From positions 104,107-168,106 of the forward strand of contig NZ_JAOQKI010000005.1 of assembly GCF_025567465.1 (NCBI RefSeq): a DNA stretch of 64,000 nucleotides, in the 5' to 3' direction. Positions 15,353 through 23,781 of this stretch are shown one piece after another. The notes beneath the pieces were generated by a model. That model ran no database searches and had not been told where the DNA came from. It saw only the letters and a list, made by a program, of their open reading frames with translations. The stretch comes from Roseburia_C amylophila. GTDB lineage: Bacteria; Bacillota; Clostridia; Lachnospirales; Lachnospiraceae. Each line of letters starts with the position of its first letter. Position 1 is the stretch's first letter. The position numbers and the translations under genes were made by a program.

Positions 15353-15542
15353 CTTGTATTTGCCCTTATCAGAGTTCGTAAACACTGGTGCGATGATATA
15401 ATACAAGGGAAACAATAAGGGAAAGCTCACCTGCGATAAATTCAGTATTTTCAAGGGTTTGCGGAGAATTTAATAACAAAATATAACAGTTATTAAATCT
15501 CTTAAAACAGGTGAAATCTCAATTCCAGTTTGGAGGAACAAT

Positions 15543-15602
15543 ATGGTGCGAAAAGCAGAAAAACAGAATTTAGAAATACTGGCAAATTTAGCAGTACAAT
15601 AG
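15543..15602 (+). pseudogene. N-terminal stub of a GNAT acetyltransferase
   Basis: GGAGG then ATG 15543 opens MVRKAEKQNLEILANLAVQ and stops. This matches the usual start of GNAT proteins (M.RKAE..D...LA.LA.Q). Upstream, an inverted repeat ATTTAATAAC (15468-15477)/GTTATTAAAT (15489-15498) may be its old operator. Confidence 0.5.
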
Positions 15603-15634
15603 AATCATTTGTTTCGCAAAGACATTATAAAAGA

Positions 15635-15677
15635 ATGCAGAGAAGTAGTTTATAGAGATACTCCTCTGCATTTTTTT
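15635..15677 (+). terminator. Intrinsic terminator
   Basis: ATGCAGAG (15635-15642) pairs with CTCTGCAT (15664-15671), followed by a T-tract. It lies just before the right direct repeat. Confidence 0.7.
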
Positions 15678-15723
15678 GTCAGGTATCCGAAAGAGACTGC
15701 CGGTGGCAAGTCCGGTAGGTAAG

Positions 15724-15906
15724 TTATGGTACATCTTCCGCAGAAGCAGCAGGCTCACAGATTGATTTTCGGGCAGCAAGATTTGCGAGCATATCACTTA
15801 ATACCACCAGGTCTGCGGCAAGAAGCGTAAGCTCATCGGTCGACAGGCATTCGGACAACTGGCAGGAAATAGTGGAGAGGTAAAAAAGATTCGTACAGTT
15901 TGACAT
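15724..15906 (-). CDS. Small DUF6774-like protein, copy 2 (full length)
   Basis: 60 residues: the same 48-residue start as copy 1 (MSNCTNLFYLSTISCQLSEC onward), followed by ICEPAASAEDVP and a stop. Length and composition fit the short Cys-containing Lachnospiraceae proteins annotated DUF6774, function unknown. All five base differences from copy 1 within the shared coding part are synonymous. The opposite strand's open frame has its third positions facing these, so this alone does not prove which strand is coding. Confidence 0.55.
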   Translation of the reverse strand: MSNCTNLFYLSTISCQLSECLSTDELTLLAADLVVLSDMLANLAARKSICEPAASAEDVP

Positions 15907-15928
15907 AGCGGTTGACCATAAGATATTT
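15763..15928. repeat. 166 bp direct repeat, right copy
   Basis: Partner of 9542-9707, same orientation, 7 differences. Its right part (TTGACATAGCGGTTGACC) has promoter-like -35 sequence pointing rightwards. Recombination between the copies would remove 6.2 kb. Confidence 0.9.
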
Positions 15929-16022
15929 TTGATATGTTATGCAACTGTCAGAGAAAATGTGTATAATAAAAGAAAATAACTTCAGGATAATCATTTGTAA
16001 AAAGGAATGAAAGGAATCAAAT

Positions 16023-16526
16023 ATGAAAACACTGATTGTAGTAGATATGCAGAATGACTTTATCGATGGTTCACTTGGAACCAGGGAAGCGCAGGCAATT
16101 GTACCGAAGGTAAAAGAGAAAATCAAAGAGTATCAGGAGCGCGGGGACGAGATTATTTTTACCCGGGATACTCATCAGTCAGATTATCTTAACACACCGG
16201 AGGGAAAGAAGCTTCCGGTGGAACATTGCATCGAAGGCACAAAGGGCTGGGAGATTGCAGAAGGTTTAGAGGTGCCGGGATGCAGCTATATTAATAAACC
16301 AACCTTTGGATGGACACACTGGTCGGAGAGAAACTTTGAAGAAATAGAATTATGCGGTCTTTGTACGGATATCTGTGTGGTATCCAATGCCCTGATTTTG
16401 AAAGCAGAATTTCCGGATGTAGAGCTTACAGTGGATGCCACATGTTGTGCCGGAGTGACACCGGAATCCCATGAGGCAGCACTTACCACTATGAAAATGT
16501 GTCAGATTCATGTGATTGGGGAATAG
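16023..16526 (+). CDS. Isochorismatase-family cysteine hydrolase (nicotinamidase-like)
   Basis: 167 residues. The catalytic triad of the family is visible: Asp in VVDMQNDFIDG (residue 8), a Lys further on, and Cys in LCGLCTDICVVSNAL (about residue 118). Compact length and the TRDTH and VEHCIEGTKGWEI stretches fit nicotinamidase/PncA-like enzymes that deamidate nicotinamide for NAD salvage. Other isochorismatase-fold amidases remain possible. A TATAAT (15962-15967) lies upstream, and AAAGGAATG precedes the start. Confidence 0.8.
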   Translation: MKTLIVVDMQNDFIDGSLGTREAQAIVPKVKEKIKEYQERGDEIIFTRDTHQSDYLNTPEGKKLPVEHCIEGTKGWEIAEGLEVPGCSYINKPTFGWTHWSERNFEEIELCGLCTDICVVSNALILKAEFPDVELTVDATCCAGVTPESHEAALTTMKMCQIHVIGE

Positions 16527-16557
16527 AAAAGGCGTAATAATTCCAAAAGAATCCCTC

Positions 16558-16583
16558 CGACGCTTGAACGTCGTTCGTTTTTT
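16558..16583 (+). terminator. Short intrinsic terminator
   Basis: CGACG (16558-16562) and CGTCG (16569-16573) pair, followed by TTCGTTTTTT. Confidence 0.5.
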
Positions 16584-16616
16584 GAGTATAATCGTTTTGT
16601 AAGGAAGGTGACAGAT

Positions 16617-17084
16617 ATGAAGGATACAAGAGTTGATATTTATCATGGAGTAACACCAATTAAGGTAAAACCGTATGAGCATAATGTAAAATATTATGAG
16701 ACAGACCAGATGGGGATTGTGCATCATTCCAATTATATCCGTTGGATGGAAGAGGCACGCATGGACTTGATGGATCAGATGGGCTTCAGCTATAAACAGA
16801 TGGAAGACCAGGAAATTATCAGTCCGGTGCTGTCTGTACAGTGTGAATATAAGAGCATGGTGCGATTCGGAGATACTGTTGTTATTGAAACAGCCATTGC
16901 AGGTTACAATGGAATCAAGCTCAGTGTCCGTTATCGTATGACAGACAAAGAGACCGGAGAACTCCGTACCATTGCAGCCAGTGAGCACTGCTTCTTAAAT
17001 CGTAGTGGCAAGCCGATTTCCTTGAAACGGTCATACCCTGAAATAGATACAAAATTTTTCCAGATGATGGATGAGGAAAGTTAG
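16617..17084 (+). CDS. YbgC/4HBT-family acyl-CoA thioesterase
   Basis: 155 residues from ATG 16617; AAGGAAGG (16601-16608) sits 8 bases upstream. The hotdog-fold signature VKYYETDQMGIVHHSNYIRWMEEAR carries the catalytic Asp and HHSNY motif of 4-hydroxybenzoyl-CoA thioesterase/YbgC proteins, which hydrolyse acyl-CoA or acyl-ACP thioesters. It is six bases from polA and probably cotranscribed. The physiological substrate is not evident. Confidence 0.85.
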   Translation: MKDTRVDIYHGVTPIKVKPYEHNVKYYETDQMGIVHHSNYIRWMEEARMDLMDQMGFSYKQMEDQEIISPVLSVQCEYKSMVRFGDTVVIETAIAGYNGIKLSVRYRMTDKETGELRTIAASEHCFLNRSGKPISLKRSYPEIDTKFFQMMDEES

Positions 17085-17090
17085 GATAAG

Positions 17091-19727
17091 ATGAGCGAAA
17101 AATTAGTTCTGATTGATGGACATAGTATATTAAACCGGGCATTTTTTGGATTACCGGATTTGACCAATGCAGAGGGACTTCATACCAATGCAGTATATGG
17201 TTTCTTAAACATTTTATTTAAAATATTAGAGGAAGAGCAGCCGGAGTATCTTACGGTTGCTTTTGATGTGCATGCACCAACATTCCGTCATAAGATGTTT
17301 GATGCATACAAGGGAACGAGAAAACCGATGGCAGAAGAATTGCGGCAGCAGGTACCGCTGATGAAAGAAATGCTGCGTGCCATGGGAGTTACGGTAATTG
17401 AAAAAGAAGGCTTAGAAGCAGACGACCTATTGGGAACCATAGCAAAGCGCAGTGAAGCAGCAGGCTATGAAGTGTCTGTAGTGTCCGGAGACCGGGACTT
17501 ATTGCAGCTTGCCAGTGACCATATTAAGATCCGGATTCCAAAGACCAGGCGGACCGGAACGGAAATCGAAGATTATAATACCAAAGAGGTATTGGAAAAA
17601 TATCAGGTTACACCATTGCAGTTTATTGATGTAAAGGCGCTGATGGGCGATACCGCAGATAATATTCCGGGTGTACCGGGAATCGGCGAAAAGACAGCCA
17701 CGAACCTGATTGTGGCATATGGCAGCATTGAAAATGCATATGCCCATGTAGAAGAGATTAAGCCAAACCGTGCGAAAGAGATGTTAAAAGAGCATTATGA
17801 TATGGCACAGTTGAGTAAGACACTGGCTACCATTAAGATAGATGCAGACATCCCATATGATATCAACGAAGCAAGAATTGGCAATTTATATACACCGGAA
17901 GCTTATATGATGTGTAAGCGTCTGGAATTTAAGAATCTTTTGAAACGGTTTGAAGTAGACACACCGGTAAATACCGGAGAGGAAAACTTTAAACGAATCG
18001 AGGATTTTTCTGGGGTAGAAGATTTTTTTGCAAAGGCAAAGAAGCAGCAGGCAGCAGGAGTCCAGTTGATTTATGAAAAGGATGTTGTGCTTGGACTTGC
18101 AGTTGCATGCACAAAAGAAGATGTGGCATATATTCCGGTTGTGGGATTTGTGACAGAGCAGTATCTATTCGAACAGAGCAGACAGCTTCTTGCATCAGGC
18201 ACAGAGATTCGCACCTTTGATTTAAAACCACAGCTTAAATGGATAGAAGCCGATGAAAAGAGTCATATTTTTGATGTGAAAATAGCAGCTTATTTATTAA
18301 ATCCATTGAAAAATGACTATGCTTATGAAGATATTGCAAAAGACTATCTTGATTTGATGGTGCCATCGAAAGAGGATTATCTTGGAAAGAAAGATTTAGC
18401 CACAGCATCGGAAGAAAAGCCGGAAGAATTCTTGAAAATGGCATGTTATCAGGCATATATTAATTTAATGGCAAAAGAGCCGCTGGCAAAGCAGTTAGAA
18501 GAAGAGGGCATGAAAGAACTCTTTGATAAAATAGAAATGCCGCTGGTATATACCTTATCTGATATGGAAAAGGAAGGCATTGCTATTGATGCAGATGCCT
18601 TAAAAGAATATGGAGAGAATCTTGCAGTATCCATAGATAAAATTGAAAAAGAAATCTATGAAGAAGCCGGTGAGACCTTTAATATCAATTCACCAAAACA
18701 GCTTGGTGTGATTCTTTTTGAAAAATTGCAGATGCCAAATGGCAAGAAGACCAAGACCGGATATTCTACTGCAGCAGATGTACTGGAAAAGCTGGCACCG
18801 GATTATCCGATTGTATCAAAAATATTAGAGTACCGTCAGCTGACCAAATTAAAATCCACATATGCCGACGGACTGGCTGCATTTATTGCAGAGGATGGAC
18901 GGATTCACAGTACATTCCAGCAGACCATAACAGCCACCGGACGTTTAAGCAGTACAGACCCGAATTTACAGAACATTCCAATCCGGATGGAATTGGGACG
19001 GCTGATTCGTAAAGTGTTTTTACCGAGAGAAGGTTATGTATTCTTAGATGCGGATTATTCCCAGATAGAGCTTCGTCTGCTGGCACATATGTCAGGAGAT
19101 AAAAATCTGATTGATGCATATAAGCATGCAGAAGATATTCATGCGATTACTGCATCCAAGGTATTTCATGTGCCGTTCGAAGAAGTAACACCACTGCAGC
19201 GAAGAAATGCAAAGGCGGTAAACTTTGGTATTGTCTATGGAATCAGTTCCTTCGGATTAAGTCAGGATTTAAGTATTACAAGAAAAGAAGCAGAACAGTA
19301 TATTAAGAACTATTTTGAAACCTATCCGGGAATCAAGACATTCTTAGACGGACTGGTAGAGGATGGCAAGACAAAAGGCTATGTCACAACCATGTTTGGC
19401 AGAAGAAGACCGGTGCCGGAGTTATCCTCCAGTAATTTCATGCAGCGTTCCTTTGGAGAACGTGTGGCAATGAATGCACCGATTCAGGGTTCTGCAGCAG
19501 ATATTATTAAAATAGCCATGATTCATGTGCATGACCGCCTGAAAGAGGAAGGCTTGAAATCAAAACTGATTTTACAGGTACATGACGAACTTTTGGTTGA
19601 GACCTGTAAAGAAGAACAGCAGCAGGTAGAGAAGATTTTGAAAGAAGAAATGCTTCGTGCAGCAGACCTTGCGGTAACCTTAGAGGTAGATATGCATGCC
19701 GGAAATAACTGGTACGAAGCAAAATAG
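17091..19727 (+). CDS. polA: DNA polymerase I
   Basis: 878 residues. The N-terminal 5' nuclease domain (1 to about 290) has FDVHAPTFRHKMFDAYKGTR, EADDLLGT and GDTADNIPGVPGIGEKTA. The central domain keeps the 3'-5' exonuclease fold but has IYEKDVVLGLA where the DxE metal site should be, so proofreading is probably absent, as in many Firmicutes. The polymerase domain carries motif A DADYSQIELR (about 653), motif B RRNAKAVNFGIVYG (about 703) and motif C VHDELLVE (about 829). It fills repair gaps and removes RNA primers. Confidence 0.97.
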   Translation: MSEKLVLIDGHSILNRAFFGLPDLTNAEGLHTNAVYGFLNILFKILEEEQPEYLTVAFDVHAPTFRHKMFDAYKGTRKPMAEELRQQVPLMKEMLRAMGVTVIEKEGLEADDLLGTIAKRSEAAGYEVSVVSGDRDLLQLASDHIKIRIPKTRRTGTEIEDYNTKEVLEKYQVTPLQFIDVKALMGDTADNIPGVPGIGEKTATNLIVAYGSIENAYAHVEEIKPNRAKEMLKEHYDMAQLSKTLATIKIDADIPYDINEARIGNLYTPEAYMMCKRLEFKNLLKRFEVDTPVNTGEENFKRIEDFSGVEDFFAKAKKQQAAGVQLIYEKDVVLGLAVACTKEDVAYIPVVGFVTEQYLFEQSRQLLASGTEIRTFDLKPQLKWIEADEKSHIFDVKIAAYLLNPLKNDYAYEDIAKDYLDLMVPSKEDYLGKKDLATASEEKPEEFLKMACYQAYINLMAKEPLAKQLEEEGMKELFDKIEMPLVYTLSDMEKEGIAIDADALKEYGENLAVSIDKIEKEIYEEAGETFNINSPKQLGVILFEKLQMPNGKKTKTGYSTAADVLEKLAPDYPIVSKILEYRQLTKLKSTYADGLAAFIAEDGRIHSTFQQTITATGRLSSTDPNLQNIPIRMELGRLIRKVFLPREGYVFLDADYSQIELRLLAHMSGDKNLIDAYKHAEDIHAITASKVFHVPFEEVTPLQRRNAKAVNFGIVYGISSFGLSQDLSITRKEAEQYIKNYFETYPGIKTFLDGLVEDGKTKGYVTTMFGRRRPVPELSSSNFMQRSFGERVAMNAPIQGSAADIIKIAMIHVHDRLKEEGLKSKLILQVHDELLVETCKEEQQQVEKILKEEMLRAADLAVTLEVDMHAGNNWYEAK

Positions 19728-19742
19728 GATAAGGCAGAAATT

Positions 19743-20357
19743 ATGAAATTTATCGGAATTACCGGAGGCGTAGGAGCCGGAAAAACAGAAATATTAAAAT
19801 ACCTTGCCGGCAGAGAAGATACGAAAGTAATGCTGGCGGATGATATCGCAAGAGAACTTTCTGAGCCGGGACAGTCCTGTAACGAAAAATTGCAGGAGCT
19901 GTTTGATGGAACAGATGTTTTTGATGAAAAGGGGAAGATGAACCGTCCGAAGGCGGCAGCCATTATTTTCAAGGATGAAGCCAGGCGGAATGGAATGAAT
20001 GAGATTTTGCATCCGGCAGTAAAGGAATATGTGCTCCATGTATTAGAGCAGGAAAAGGAAGAAGGCAGGCTTCGTTATCTGGTATTGGAAGCGGCATTAT
20101 TAATCGAAGAACATTATGATGAAATTTGCGATGAATTATGGTATATTTATACTTCAGAGGAGAATCGCAGAGCAAGGCTGAAGCAGTCGAGAGGCTACAG
20201 TGATGAAAAAATCAGTGAAATGTTTGAAAGCCAGCTTTGCGAGAACGAATACCGCAGACATTGCAAAGTGGTAATTGATAATAATGGTACGACGGAAGAA
20301 ACCATTGCACAGGTAAGAACGATAATAGAGAATGAGGGAGAAAATACCAATGGATAA
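19743..20357 (+). CDS. coaE: Dephospho-CoA kinase
   Basis: 204 residues. P-loop GGVGAGKTEILKYL at the start, DDIAREL, and the lid region with RRARLKQSRGYSDEKISE. It phosphorylates dephospho-CoA with ATP in the last step of CoA synthesis. It follows polA closely, a common Firmicutes arrangement, and overlaps the start of the FtsA-like gene by 8 bases. Confidence 0.95.
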   Translation: MKFIGITGGVGAGKTEILKYLAGREDTKVMLADDIARELSEPGQSCNEKLQELFDGTDVFDEKGKMNRPKAAAIIFKDEARRNGMNEILHPAVKEYVLHVLEQEKEEGRLRYLVLEAALLIEEHYDEICDELWYIYTSEENRRARLKQSRGYSDEKISEMFESQLCENEYRRHCKVVIDNNGTTEETIAQVRTIIENEGENTNG

Positions 20358-22539
20358 TGCAGAACAGAATGCAAATCAATTTGTATTTGGCTTGGATATC
20401 GGAACAAGAAACGTAGTTGGAACAGTTGGATATCGGGAAGGCAAAGACTTCTATGTGGCAGCCCAGTATATGAAAGAGCATGAAACCAGAGCTATGCTGG
20501 ATGGTCAGATTCATGACATTGGAAGAGTAGGCAGAACAATTGCAGAAGTAAAGGCAGAATTAGAAGGGCAGTTAGAGGCAAAGCTTACAGATGTCTGCAT
20601 TGCTGCCGCTGGCCGTGTACTGAAAACCGTGACCACCAGCGTGGAATATGAATTCGCAGAAGAGACCGTAGTAACTGCAGAACATATACATACTCTGGAT
20701 TTACTGGGAGTAGACCATGCCCAGCAGATTTTAAAAGAGAGGAATGATACCCGTTACAAATTTTACTGTGTGGGATATTCTGTTGTAAAATATTATATCA
20801 ATGATGAAGTCTTTTCCAATATAGAAGGACATAAGGCAGAGAAAATTTCGGAGGATATTATCGTAACCTTCCTGCCGGAGGACGTTGTAGATGGTCTGTA
20901 TTCCGCAGTAGGGCAGGCTGGATTAAATGTTGCCAATCTGACTTTGGAGCCTATTGCTGCAATCAACGTAGCAATTCCGGAGGCTTTTCGAATGTTAAAT
21001 ATTGCACTGGTTGATGTGGGAGCCGGAACATCCGACATCTGTGTCACCAGAGACGGAAGCATTATTGCATATGGCATGATTCCTTATGCCGGAGATGAGC
21101 TGACCGAATTAATTGTACAGCATTATCTGGTGGATTTTAATATGGCAGAACATATGAAGCTGACATCCGGTATGGCGGATGAAGTGGAATTTACAGATAT
21201 CATGAGCATTACCCATACGATTCCATCTGAAGAAATCTGGGATTTAACCCATGATACGGTAGATAAGATTACTACTGAGGTAGCAGAGAAAATCAAAGAG
21301 TTAAATGGTGATAAATCGGTCAGCGCAGCCTTCGTAGTTGGCGGCGGCGGCAAAATCCACGGATTTACGGAAATGCTTGCAGACAAGCTTGAAATTCCAA
21401 GAGAACGTGTGGCATTACGTGGAGAAGAAGTTTTAAAAGAGGTTCATTTTGCACAGGAAGAGATTAAGAAAGACCCATTACTGGTAACGCCGATTGGAAT
21501 CTGTCTTAATTATTATGACCAGAAGAATAATTTCATTATGGTCCGGTTTAACGGAGAACGCTTAAAGCTTTATGATAACAGCCATCTTACCATTGTGGAT
21601 GCAGCATTGCAGGCGGGCTTCCCGAATGAAGCGCTGTTCCCAAGACGGGGCAAGGCAGTGGAGTTTACCGTAAATGGCAAGCCGAGAATCGTCCGTGGAG
21701 AACCGGGAGAATCTGCCATTGTTAAAGTGGACGGAAGAGTAGTCAGCATCAATACACCACTGGTTCCGAATTCCGAGATTACCATAGAAGCCTCTACCAT
21801 TGGAAAAGAAGCCGTATCTACGATTGAACAGTTAGATGAATATACATCCTCCACCATTACCTTCCAGGTCAATGGCATCAATATTACCTGCCCGAAATTT
21901 GTTCAGGTCAATGGAAGCCTTGAACCTTCTAATTATGTTATTCAGGAAGGGGACGAAATCGAAACCAGAAACTTCTATACCATTGGACAGCTGGCAGAGT
22001 TTATGGATGTGCGGATTGATGAAGAAGCCGGAATTATCTTAAATGGAAAACCGGCAGATATGGGTTCCCTTTGCTATGAGAACTTTGAAATCGAATGGAG
22101 TGCTTCTGCCTATGAAAGCGGTGAACGTCATATTTCCTATGGACAGGCAGACCACAGATTTGATGCCGGACCGGAAGAAGAAGCTTCAATAGAAGAAAGC
22201 ACAGACAGTGCAGCTGAAGTTCATGAGACAGAAGCTTCTGAGGCAGCTGAATCTGTGACAGGCGAAAATGCTGCGGATGAAAATGTTGCAGATGGCATTC
22301 AAACGGCAGGTGCAGAGCCGGAAAGCAAAGAATTACATATTATTGCAAACAATCAGGAAATTACTTTAAGTGGCAAAGAAGAATATGTATTCGTGGATAT
22401 TTTTGATTATATTGATTTTGATTTGTCAGCATCCCATGGAAGAGCAATTGTAACTTTAATTAATGGCATGGATGCCCAGTATACACAGGTATTGCAGGAT
22501 GGCGATAAAATTGAAGTGTACTGGAAAGAGAATTACTAA
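20350..22539 (+). CDS. FtsA/PilM-like ATPase with long C-terminal extension
   Basis: 729 residues from ATG 20350 (GAGGGAG 9 bases upstream; an ATG at 20332 is less likely). The actin-like domain has phosphate-1 motif FGLDIGTRNVVGTVG, phosphate-2 VDVGAGTSDICV (about 221) and adenosine motif VVGGGGKIHGF (about 331). It lacks the FtsA C-terminal amphipathic helix and continues for about 350 residues: two beta-rich segments around VNGKPRIV and VNGINITCP, an acidic Glu/Ala-rich linker (about 610-650), and a final ubiquitin-like domain (LHIIANNQEITLSG). This is annotated in Clostridia as an FtsA-domain cell-division protein; its role is unproven. Confidence 0.85.
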   Translation: MDNAEQNANQFVFGLDIGTRNVVGTVGYREGKDFYVAAQYMKEHETRAMLDGQIHDIGRVGRTIAEVKAELEGQLEAKLTDVCIAAAGRVLKTVTTSVEYEFAEETVVTAEHIHTLDLLGVDHAQQILKERNDTRYKFYCVGYSVVKYYINDEVFSNIEGHKAEKISEDIIVTFLPEDVVDGLYSAVGQAGLNVANLTLEPIAAINVAIPEAFRMLNIALVDVGAGTSDICVTRDGSIIAYGMIPYAGDELTELIVQHYLVDFNMAEHMKLTSGMADEVEFTDIMSITHTIPSEEIWDLTHDTVDKITTEVAEKIKELNGDKSVSAAFVVGGGGKIHGFTEMLADKLEIPRERVALRGEEVLKEVHFAQEEIKKDPLLVTPIGICLNYYDQKNNFIMVRFNGERLKLYDNSHLTIVDAALQAGFPNEALFPRRGKAVEFTVNGKPRIVRGEPGESAIVKVDGRVVSINTPLVPNSEITIEASTIGKEAVSTIEQLDEYTSSTITFQVNGINITCPKFVQVNGSLEPSNYVIQEGDEIETRNFYTIGQLAEFMDVRIDEEAGIILNGKPADMGSLCYENFEIEWSASAYESGERHISYGQADHRFDAGPEEEASIEESTDSAAEVHETEASEAAESVTGENAADENVADGIQTAGAEPESKELHIIANNQEITLSGKEEYVFVDIFDYIDFDLSASHGRAIVTLINGMDAQYTQVLQDGDKIEVYWKENY

Positions 22540-22559
22540 ATAGAAAGAGACATAAGAAA

Positions 22560-23357
22560 ATGGAATTATGCAGTATTGCAAGTGGAAGCAGTGGAAACTG
22601 TATCTACGCAGGAACAGAAAGCAGCCATCTGATGATTGATGCCGGAATCAGTGGAAAGCGCATTGAAGCAGGATTAAACAGTATCGGTTTGAAAACCGCG
22701 GAAATGCAGGCACTGCTTGTGACCCACGAACATTCAGATCACATTTCCGGTCTTGGCGTGGTAGCAAGAAAATATGGAATTCCAATCTATGCCACGGCAG
22801 AGACCATTGAGGCAGTCAAAGGGATTTCCAGTGTGGGAAAAGTAGATGAGACCTTGTTTCATCCTATCGAAGCCGGAGTGGAATTTCAGATTGGAGATAT
22901 TACGGTGGAGCCGGTATCCATTTCCCATGATGCCGCAAATCCGGTGGCATACATCATGAAACAGTCAGATAAAAAGATGGCGGTCATTACCGATTTGGGG
23001 AAATATGACAATTATCTTATAGACAAGCTGCAGGATTTAGATGTATTATTGTTAGAAGCAAATCATGATGTGCGTATGCTTCAGGTGGGCAGTTATCCTT
23101 ATCCTCTGAAACAGCGGATATTAGGGGACAGAGGACATCTTTCCAATGAGAGCAGTGGACAATTTTTAGGGCAGCTTCTGCATGATAAGTTTAAAAAAGT
23201 AGTATTGGGGCATCTGAGCAAGGAAAATAATCTGGCAGAACTGGCATATGAGACAGTGCGCCAGGAAGTAGAACAGGGTGAGAACCCGTACCACGGAAAT
23301 GATTTTCCAATCCAGGTAGCAAAGCGGGACGAAGTGTCTGAGCTTATCCGGATTTAA
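22560..23357 (+). CDS. MBL-fold metallohydrolase (YycJ/WalJ-like)
   Basis: 265 residues. The metal motif LVTHEHSDHISGLG and later Asp/His ligands (ISHDAANP, LLLEANHD, LGHLSKENN) give a complete metallo-beta-lactamase fold. The start ELCSIASGSSGNCIY is diagnostic for the WalJ/YycJ group. In Gram-positive bacteria YycJ is linked to DNA repair and cell-wall coordination as a putative 5'-3' exonuclease. It follows the FtsA-like gene by 20 bases and is probably in the same transcript as polA and coaE. Confidence 0.88.
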   Translation: MELCSIASGSSGNCIYAGTESSHLMIDAGISGKRIEAGLNSIGLKTAEMQALLVTHEHSDHISGLGVVARKYGIPIYATAETIEAVKGISSVGKVDETLFHPIEAGVEFQIGDITVEPVSISHDAANPVAYIMKQSDKKMAVITDLGKYDNYLIDKLQDLDVLLLEANHDVRMLQVGSYPYPLKQRILGDRGHLSNESSGQFLGQLLHDKFKKVVLGHLSKENNLAELAYETVRQEVEQGENPYHGNDFPIQVAKRDEVSELIRI

Positions 23358-23392
23358 GAATATTAAGAAAGCAAAAATAAGAGGAGAACAAA

Positions 23393-23677
23393 ATGGAAAA
23401 GACACAGAGCAAGACAATTATTACTGTAGTAGGAAAAGATACTGTAGGAATTATCGCAAAAGTTTGTACTTATTTATCAGAACAGCATATCAATGTACTG
23501 GATATTTCACAGACTATCATTGACGGATTCTTCAATATGATGATGATTGTTGATTTAAATACATCCAAAACACCATTTGCTGAGTGTTCTGCAGCACTGG
23601 AAAAATTAGGTGAGGAAATCGGTGTTACCATCAAATGTCAGAGAGAAGAAATCTTTGATATGATGCACAGAATTTAA
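23393..23677 (+). CDS. ACT-domain protein (UPF0237)
   Basis: 94 residues forming one ACT domain: IITVVGKDTVGIIAKVCTYL, then ISQTIIDGFFNMMMIVDL. The family is a small-molecule sensor type and is normally found directly upstream of a UPF0210/PFL gene, as here. Ligand and target are unknown. GAGGAG precedes the ATG. Confidence 0.9.
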   Translation: MEKTQSKTIITVVGKDTVGIIAKVCTYLSEQHINVLDISQTIIDGFFNMMMIVDLNTSKTPFAECSAALEKLGEEIGVTIKCQREEIFDMMHRI

Positions 23678-23781
23678 TACGACTTACATAAAAGGGAACT
23701 GCTGTTGGCAGGTCACTAAGGCGTATCAATGAAAATACAGGAAATGAGCTGCGTAGAAAGGCAGAATATAGGAGACAAAAA

